Shown one piece after another: positions 7,727 through 12,586 of a stretch of 12,586 bases of DNA; position 1 is the stretch's first letter, and every line of letters begins with the position of its first letter. The position numbers and the translations under genes were made by a program. The notes beneath the pieces are model-generated. The model made no database searches and was not told the origin of the DNA. It worked only from the letters and a program-made list of their open reading frames with translations. The stretch covers positions 1-12,586 of the forward strand of contig JAJRVC010000386.1 in NCBI GenBank assembly GCA_024277475.1. Reading direction: 5' to 3'. Source of the DNA: Deltaproteobacteria bacterium. Lineage in GTDB: Bacteria; Desulfobacterota; Desulfobacteria; Desulfobacterales; JAFDCJ01.

Positions 7727-9574
7727 GTGGATAAATATTTAAAAACGGCAGATAGCGATTGGTACAAACAACGTGTTACCGGTGTCATGATATGTGTGCT
7801 GGTGGCCTTTACCGTTCTTTTACTGCGGCTTCTTTATCTCCAGATCGTAATGGGGGAAGAATACCTGACCCTATCCCTCAACAACAGAATCAGACTGCAG
7901 AGCATAGATCCCCCCAGGGGGCTGATCTACGATCGCAATAATCAAGTGCTGGTGGAAAATCGCCCCTCTTTTAATGTTACTGTCACCTTGAAAGATGCTC
8001 GTCCTGTAGAGAAAACCATTAACAAACTGGCCGATTATCTCGATGTCCCTCCGCAGGAATTATTGCAAAAATTGTCCTCGAGCAAAGGTATTTCTGCATA
8101 CAAACCCATCCTGCTACAGCAGGATATCGGTCGAAATGCTCTGGCCTCCATCGAGGCCCATAAATACGACCTTCCCGGCATAGCGGTCAAAGTTAAGTTG
8201 TTGAGACATTATTTGAATGTAAAAAATGCAGCGCACCTGATTGGATATTTAAGTGAAATTAATTCCAAGGAGCTTGCCAGCGGAAAATTTCCGGAACGGC
8301 GCAGAGGTGATTTCATCGGTAAATTCGGTGCAGAAAAAGTCTTTGAAAAATATCTCCAGGGAGCACGCGGTGGACGTCAGGTGGAGGTCAACGCCAACGG
8401 TCGGGTGGTGCGGGTGCTAAAGACGGTAGCGGCCAAGCCCGGACAAAATATTCATCTAACCATTGATCTTGTTTTACAAAAAAAAGCCGAATCGCTTCTG
8501 GAGGGTGTTGCCGGGGCTGTGGTGGCCATGGATCCGGGATCGGGCCGCATTTTGGCTTTAGCCAGCAGCCCTTCATTTGATCAGAACTATTTTGCAAGCG
8601 GTATGTCTCATGAGCAGTGGGATTCGCTGATATCCAATCCATTTCGACCCATGGAAAATAAGGCTATTCAAGGTGAATATCCTCCCGGTTCGACGTATAA
8701 AATAATTACCGCGCTCGCTGGTCTGGAGGAGGGCGTCATCGATGAATCCACTGATTTTTTTTGTCCGGGGTATCTCAGATTCGGTAATCGCATATACCGG
8801 TGCTGGAAAAGAGGTGGCCATGGAAAGGTAAACATTATCAAAGCGCTGTCTCAGTCCTGCGATGTTTATTTCTATCAGGTAGGCCAGTTGCTAGGGGTTG
8901 ATCGGCTGGCCTGGTATGCGAAAGCCAGTGGTCTGGGATCTCGTACCGGGATCAACCTGGGTAAAGAAAGCAGGGGATTGATACCGACAGCAGCCTGGAA
9001 AAAAAAACGTACCGGAATTCCATGGCAGAGAGGCGAAACCCTATCGGTTGCCATCGGCCAGGGATTTAATCTTGCAACCCCATTGCAAATGGTGAATTTG
9101 ACCTCGGCGATTGCCAACGGCGGGACGAGATATAAGCCTATTATTTTAGAATCAATCACCACGGCTGATGGTCGTACTGTTTACCAGAGCAAACCTCAGA
9201 TTATCGGCAAGGTGCCTTTGAGTGCACACAGCCTGGAATTGGTGAGGAAAGGGTTGTGGGAAGTCGTAAACGGAGACAAAGGCACTGCTAGGGGCATCCG
9301 GCTGGCGGATATTGAAATCAGCGGGAAAACAGGAACCTCCCAGGTCATTAGCCGCAAAAAGGATGACACCAGATCCGAAAAAGAACGGCCGGCGCACCTG
9401 AGGCCCCATGCCTGGTTCGTCGCTTATGCGCCATCTAAGGCACCTAAAATTGCAGTCGCCGTGCTGGTTGAACATGGAGAGCACGGCTCCGGCGCGGCAG
9501 CCCCGATTGCAGCAGAATTGATCAAGGCTTTCCTGAGAGACGGGCGAGCAGTCAATCAAATGGCCAAAGAGTGA
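7727..9574 (+). CDS. mrdA: Penicillin-binding protein 2 (MrdA), elongasome transpeptidase
   Basis: PBP2 is the monofunctional class B transpeptidase that cross-links the glycan made by RodA during elongation. The 615-aa product has a membrane anchor at about 18-41. The PBP dimer/pedestal domain includes RGLIYDRN at 64-71. The transpeptidase domain has active-site serine S322 in GSTYK (SxxK), S377-C-D379 (SxN equivalent) and K534-T-G536 in SGKTGTSQ. The C-terminal AWFVAYAP and VAVLVEHG blocks are typical. The start is GTG 7727, directly after CCCC, with no Shine-Dalgarno sequence. The next in-frame Met (7787) would cut into the anchor, and a stop lies 39 nt upstream at 7688, so GTG is the best choice. 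mrdB/rodA follows after 96 nt. Confidence 0.96.
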   Translation: MDKYLKTADSDWYKQRVTGVMICVLVAFTVLLLRLLYLQIVMGEEYLTLSLNNRIRLQSIDPPRGLIYDRNNQVLVENRPSFNVTVTLKDARPVEKTINKLADYLDVPPQELLQKLSSSKGISAYKPILLQQDIGRNALASIEAHKYDLPGIAVKVKLLRHYLNVKNAAHLIGYLSEINSKELASGKFPERRRGDFIGKFGAEKVFEKYLQGARGGRQVEVNANGRVVRVLKTVAAKPGQNIHLTIDLVLQKKAESLLEGVAGAVVAMDPGSGRILALASSPSFDQNYFASGMSHEQWDSLISNPFRPMENKAIQGEYPPGSTYKIITALAGLEEGVIDESTDFFCPGYLRFGNRIYRCWKRGGHGKVNIIKALSQSCDVYFYQVGQLLGVDRLAWYAKASGLGSRTGINLGKESRGLIPTAAWKKKRTGIPWQRGETLSVAIGQGFNLATPLQMVNLTSAIANGGTRYKPIILESITTADGRTVYQSKPQIIGKVPLSAHSLELVRKGLWEVVNGDKGTARGIRLADIEISGKTGTSQVISRKKDDTRSEKERPAHLRPHAWFVAYAPSKAPKIAVAVLVEHGEHGSGAAAPIAAELIKAFLRDGRAVNQMAKE

Positions 9575-9629
9575 GATCGGGTTGCTGAAAAAGGCGATGG
9601 CGGTTAGGCCGCACGCCGTACCGGCCGGC

Positions 9630-9665
9630 AACCAGCAATAATTAACCAGCAACTGGAACATACTA
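9630..9665. repeat. A/C-rich 14-nt direct repeat before the rodA start
   Basis: AACCAGCAA occurs at 9630-9638 and 9644-9652, exactly 14 nt apart, with the heptads AATAATT between and AACTGGA after. The ATG of rodA is at 9671. The design (AAC-starting heptads, 14-nt repeat, start codon close behind, no Shine-Dalgarno) parallels 3405-3440 before the serine hydrolase, although the units differ in sequence. Confidence 0.5.
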
Positions 9666-9670
9666 TAACC

Positions 9671-10774
9671 ATGTTTGACCGACGACTTTTACAATATTTT
9701 GATTGGGGCCTGCTGGGTCTGACAATTCTGATCGGATGCTCCGGCCTGTTGGTGCTGTATAGTGCGGTTACTGCTGAAACCCCCGCACCGCAAATGACCA
9801 TTTTTTATAAGCAACTCATTTGGTTTTCAACCGCGTTGATCGCAATGGTGATTTCTTTTTCCTTCAACTACAAGTTGCTGGATCGCTGGGGTCAGGTAAT
9901 TTATATAGGCTGTATCGTTTTGCTGGTATGGGTTCTTCTTTTCGGAAAATCCGCCGGTGGTTCCAGACGCTGGCTGGTGCTTGGCCCTATTTCCGTGCAG
10001 CCTTCAGAGCTGGCTAAAATTGCGATTATGATTGCGCTATCGCGGTATTATTCAAAAGATGCCCACACCAGAGGGTTTACCCTGAGGGAGCTTTTCAGAC
10101 CCGCCATCCTGACATTTATCCCCTTTATCTTGATTTTGAAACAGCCCGATTTAGGTACGGCGGGGTTACTTTTACTCATCGCAGGCTCTATTACCGTTTT
10201 TGTCAAAATAGAGCGGCGTTCGTTTATTTATCTGTTAATGTCCTCTGCCGCAGTCGTTCCCATGGTTTGGTTTTTTTTAAAAGATTATCAGAAGCGGAGG
10301 ATACTCGTTTTTCTCGATCCGGACCGCGATCCCCTGGGAGCCGGCTACCATATTATTCAGTCTAAAATTGCCATCGGTTCGGGCATGATTTCCGGCAAAG
10401 GATTTTTAAAAGGGACCCAGAATGCCTTGTCTTTCCTTCCGGAAGAGCATACCGATTTTATATTTTCCGTTCTGGCAGAGGAATGGGGTTTTGTCGGATC
10501 GGTAATCGTTGTACTTTTGTTTCTGATGCTGATTTGCTGGGGACTCAACATCGCTCAGGGATGCCGGGAGCCCTTTGGAACCATTTTAGTCGTGGGGGTT
10601 ACGAGCATGTTTTTCTGGCAGGTAATTATAAACATCGGTATGACCATGGGTTTGATGCCGGTAGTTGGTGTGCCATTGCCGTTTGTCAGTTACGGGGGGT
10701 CGTCGGTTTTAACCACTGCGATCGGTATCGGTTTATTGATGAATGTCAGCATGCGGCGGTTTATGCTTAAATAA
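9671..10774 (+). CDS. mrdB: RodA (MrdB), SEDS-family peptidoglycan glycosyltransferase
   Basis: RodA polymerises lipid II into glycan strands in complex with PBP2. The 367-aa product is polytopic with about ten membrane segments starting near residue 14. Diagnostic SEDS blocks are GGSRRWLVLGPISVQPSELAK at 96-116, KQPDLGTA at 157-164, GAGYHIIQSKIAIGSG at 223-238 and FLPEEHTDFIFSVLAEEWGF at 255-274. The aspartate D262 in the last block aligns by motif with the catalytic Asp of RodA. GVPLPFVSYGGSS lies at 333-345. The chosen ATG 9671 is the first possible ATG after an in-frame TAG at 9605 and has only a distant GGA, so initiation looks weak. RodA rather than FtsW is inferred from its place directly after mrdA. 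Confidence 0.97.
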   Translation: MFDRRLLQYFDWGLLGLTILIGCSGLLVLYSAVTAETPAPQMTIFYKQLIWFSTALIAMVISFSFNYKLLDRWGQVIYIGCIVLLVWVLLFGKSAGGSRRWLVLGPISVQPSELAKIAIMIALSRYYSKDAHTRGFTLRELFRPAILTFIPFILILKQPDLGTAGLLLLIAGSITVFVKIERRSFIYLLMSSAAVVPMVWFFLKDYQKRRILVFLDPDRDPLGAGYHIIQSKIAIGSGMISGKGFLKGTQNALSFLPEEHTDFIFSVLAEEWGFVGSVIVVLLFLMLICWGLNIAQGCREPFGTILVVGVTSMFFWQVIINIGMTMGLMPVVGVPLPFVSYGGSSVLTTAIGIGLLMNVSMRRFMLK

Positions 10775-10819
10775 CTGGTAGGCGTTAATCGGATTTTATG
10801 TGGAGGGTAGGCAATAACA

Positions 10820-11236
10820 ATGAAAAAAGAAAAAAATACGGATCGAATATCAACTTTTATTGGTGCGGATGCCAGCATTGACGGTACTATTGAGTTTAAG
10901 GGCACCATACGGGTTGATGGCCGGGTGAAGGGAAATATATCCAGCACCGGCGGTACAGTCGTTGTCGGTGAAAACGGGATTGTCAACGCCGAAATAGCCG
11001 TCAATGTGGCTGTTGTGATGGGCGAGGTCAACGGATCCATTGATGCCAAGGAACGTATCGAGGTTTATCCTCCCGGACGTCTCGGCGGCGATATCCATTC
11101 TCCGATAGTTTCTATTGAGCCGGGCGGTATTTTTAACGGAAATTGTGTGATGAAGCCCAATGCGGAATCAGCGGAAAAATTATCCTTTTTTCCCAAAAGA
11201 CAACCCGTGGCTGCCGAATCAAAAGAAAAAAAATGA
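10820..11236 (+). CDS. Bactofilin (polymer-forming cytoskeletal protein)
   Basis: Bactofilins assemble into nucleotide-independent filaments of beta-helical subunits and often recruit or position wall enzymes at the membrane. The 138-aa product has a short charged N-terminus. A core at about 13-112 follows, with the repeating short-strand pattern of the family: TFIGADASIDGTIEFKGTIR, then DGRVKGNI, VVVGENGIV, GEVNGSI and PPGRLGGDI. The tail is Lys/Glu-rich and probably disordered. The start ATG 10820 has GGAGGG at 10802-10807, a long 12-nt spacing. It begins 45 nt after rodA with no terminator or obvious promoter between, so co-transcription with the elongasome genes is likely and suits a cell-shape role. 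Confidence 0.95.
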   Translation: MKKEKNTDRISTFIGADASIDGTIEFKGTIRVDGRVKGNISSTGGTVVVGENGIVNAEIAVNVAVVMGEVNGSIDAKERIEVYPPGRLGGDIHSPIVSIEPGGIFNGNCVMKPNAESAEKLSFFPKRQPVAAESKEKK

Positions 11237-11259
11237 TTTTAAAAATATTCAAAAAACCT

Positions 11260-11289
11260 TTGACAACGAATCATGGCTGATGGTATAGA
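11260..11289 (+). promoter_or_regulatory. Sigma70-type promoter ahead of the ATP synthase genes
   Basis: A consensus -35 TTGACA at 11260-11265 is followed by an 18-nt spacer and TATAGA at 11284-11289, preceded by TGG (extended -10). Transcription would begin near 11296, leaving a leader of about 75 nt before the first atp start codon. A small AT-rich hairpin, ATTTGT/ACAAAT, lies at 11321-11335 in that leader. The site suggests the atp genes are transcribed separately from the bactofilin. Confidence 0.65.
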
Positions 11290-11372
11290 CCGCCGCAGTT
11301 GGATATATGACCGCAGGGGGATTTGTGAAACAAATGAAGCAGTTGCCGTGAACTGGTAGACGGAGGTTTTTT

Positions 11373-11924
11373 ATGAAGATTTCTGATCCTTACCGAAAAG
11401 GTTTTCCGATCTTTATTATTTTGCTTGCGCTGATTTGCCTTGTTCTTCCCCAAATCGTGCTGGGATCATCCGGAGAGTCAGGTGGCGGCGGTGGGGTGAC
11501 GGTTATTCCCGACGGGTCGATTATCATTCAAATCGTGAATTTTCTTTTTGCCATATGGGTGCTGAACGTTCTTCTATACAGACCCATCCGTAAAATTTTA
11601 ACCAGGCGAAAAGAAAAAATGGACGGCCTTGAACTTGCCATCGAAACATCTCACAATGATGTCAGAGAAAAAAATGACGCCTTTGCAGCGGGTATAAAAG
11701 AAGCACGGGCAAGGGGTTTTAAGGAGAAAGATGCCTTATTGCAGCAGGCGGCTGATGAGGAAAAATCGATTGTCGCTGATATTAATCGCAAAGCCCAGTC
11801 GGAGTTAACACAAATCCGGGAAAAAATAAAAAAAGACGCTGAGGTTGCCAGAGAAAGCTTACAATCAGAAATTGATGATTTTGCCAACCAAATCAGTCAG
11901 AAAATTCTTGGGAGGGCTGTTTAA
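11373..11924 (+). CDS. atpF': ATP synthase F0 subunit b-type (b' position, first copy)
   Basis: b-type subunits form the peripheral stalk that holds F1 against rotation. The 183-aa product has two hydrophobic stretches. The leader at about 11-30, ending LPQIVLGSS, looks like a signal peptide, and a Gly-rich linker (GESGGGGG) follows. The b-type membrane helix at about 48-68 (IVNFLFAIWVLNVLLY) continues into YRPIRKILTRRKEKMDG and a long charged amphipathic coiled coil to the end (KILGRAV). Length fits b/b' subunits once the leader is removed. GGAGG at 11362-11366 is an ideal ribosome site 6 nt from ATG. The stop overlaps the next start as TAATG. I assign b' from gene order only. Confidence 0.9.
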   Translation: MKISDPYRKGFPIFIILLALICLVLPQIVLGSSGESGGGGGVTVIPDGSIIIQIVNFLFAIWVLNVLLYRPIRKILTRRKEKMDGLELAIETSHNDVREKNDAFAAGIKEARARGFKEKDALLQQAADEEKSIVADINRKAQSELTQIREKIKKDAEVARESLQSEIDDFANQISQKILGRAV

Positions 11925-12535
11925 TGAAGATTTCCGGTTTTGACCGCCGGCACCAATTTAAGAAAAATACAACGATAATTTTGCTGATCCTGTTGTTTTT
12001 TTTCAGTTTTTTGCTTCCAACAACTTTGATTGCATCCAGCGAAGGTTCCGGCGCGAAGGGGTGGACTTCAACTGATTGGTTTCGGGTGATGAACTTTTCA
12101 GTCTTACTGATAGCGCTTGTTTTTGTTTTGCGCAAACCGCTATCCCAGGCACTCGGTGCCCGTATTAAAGGCATTAAAGACCAGCTGGAAGACTTGGAAG
12201 CACGGAAGACCGAAGCTGAGAAACAGCTGGCTGAATATAGCGAAAAACTATCCTGGCTGGAAAAAGAGTCAGAAGAGATTGTTGATGATTATATCAAACA
12301 GGGAAAAGAGGCCAAAGCGAGAATTTTAAAGGAAGCCGAATCAGCAGTTGAAAAGCTCCAGAGCCAGGCTCGCCGAAATATTGAACATGAATTCAAACAG
12401 GCAAAAATAAAACTACAGGAAGAAATTTTTGAAACATCACTGGTTAAGGCCGAGGCAATTATAAAAAATAAAATCCTGGGAGAAGATCAGGACAGATTGG
12501 TAAATGAATATCTGAGGAAGGTGGAGGCAGGATGA
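11924..12535 (+). CDS. atpF: ATP synthase F0 subunit b (second copy)
   Basis: Second peripheral-stalk subunit, likely pairing with the preceding one as a heterodimer. The 203-aa product again begins with MKIS. It has a hydrophobic leader at about 17-37 (ending TTLIASSEG), a linker, the b-type membrane helix at about 53-69 (VMNFSVLLIALVFVL), then RKPLSQALGARIKGIKDQLEDLE and a long heptad-like charged helix to a typical b-subunit end (NKILGEDQDRLVNEYLRKV). GGGAGGG near 11910-11916 gives a strong ribosome site 7 nt from ATG. It overlaps the upstream gene by one base and atpH by four (ATGA), so translation of the three is probably coupled. The parallel leaders suggest origin by duplication or a shared topology. 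Confidence 0.93.
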   Translation: MKISGFDRRHQFKKNTTIILLILLFFFSFLLPTTLIASSEGSGAKGWTSTDWFRVMNFSVLLIALVFVLRKPLSQALGARIKGIKDQLEDLEARKTEAEKQLAEYSEKLSWLEKESEEIVDDYIKQGKEAKARILKEAESAVEKLQSQARRNIEHEFKQAKIKLQEEIFETSLVKAEAIIKNKILGEDQDRLVNEYLRKVEAG

Positions 12536-12586
12536 AAAATTTGGCGATTGCACGGCGTTACGCCAAAGCACTATTGCTGATCGGTA
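12532..12586 (+). CDS. atpH: ATP synthase F1 subunit delta, 5' end only
   Basis: The window ends 18 codons into this gene: MKNLAIARRYAKALLLIG. The N-terminal pattern with A.RYAKAL is characteristic of the delta (OSCP-like) subunit that joins the peripheral stalk to the top of F1. The start overlaps the atpF stop as ATGA, and GGAGG at 12523-12527 is the ribosome site. Position after two b genes is the usual atp order; atpA, G, D and C would be expected beyond the window. Genes for subunits a and c are not between the promoter and b', so they must lie elsewhere. Confidence 0.9.
   Translation, partial: MKNLAIARRYAKALLLIG

Noticed and set aside
9152..9661. 169-codon minus-strand ORF opposite the 3' end of mrdA
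   Set aside because: It covers the KTG region of PBP2, which is clearly coding on the plus strand. The translation shows no domain; it is a shadow frame.
11307..11351. 14-residue leader ORF in the atp 5' leader
   Set aside because: It has only a weak possible ribosome site, contains no codon run suggestive of attenuation and is too short to judge.

Overview
The window looks like chromosomal core sequence of a Gram-negative anaerobe, most likely in the Desulfobacterota (Desulfobacterales-like). This is inferred, without a database search, from the REC-GAF-HD-GYP regulator, the mreBCD-mrdA-mrdB block followed by a bactofilin, and the pair of F0 b-type genes with signal-peptide-like leaders in front of atpH. 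I see no CRISPR array, transposase, integrase, phage gene or defence gene. The content is mostly cell-wall, cell-shape and energy housekeeping.

Layout. 44-72: hairpin with an A/T tract. 182-1804: response regulator with a c-di-GMP phosphodiesterase (HD-GYP) output. 1805-2064: non-coding, with small GC-rich hairpins. 2065-2232, minus strand: a complete tRNA-Pro(GGG) unit with promoter, gene and terminator. 2259-3173: an LD-carboxypeptidase (ldcA-like) frame broken only by one in-frame TAA. 3174-3440: non-coding, dominated by degenerate 7-nt periodic repeats. 3441-4517: serine beta-lactamase/DD-peptidase-like hydrolase. 4518-4885: AT-rich leader, possibly with a 52-codon ORF overlapping mreB by 4 nt. 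4886-7351: mreB, mreC, mreD. 7352-7726: non-coding, with an inverted repeat and another heptad tract. 7727-9574: mrdA (PBP2). 9671-10774: mrdB/rodA. 10820-11236: bactofilin. 11260-11289: a good sigma70-type promoter. 11373-12535: two F0 b-type subunits. 12532 to the end: start of atpH.

How the genes fit together. MreB, MreC, MreD, PBP2 and RodA form the elongasome, in which RodA polymerises glycan and PBP2 cross-links it under MreB guidance. The bactofilin is a second cytoskeletal polymer often tied to local wall synthesis. The LD-carboxypeptidase and the beta-lactamase-fold hydrolase upstream are plausibly peptidoglycan-trimming or recycling enzymes. The ATP synthase genes appear to be a separate transcription unit.

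The least ordinary signals are: (1) the single nonsense codon in ldcA between its catalytic residues; (2) degenerate heptanucleotide-periodic tracts in several intergenic spacers, two of which end at start codons that lack a Shine-Dalgarno sequence; (3) the possible small ORF coupled to mreB. I did not find convincing evidence for a new multi-gene system.
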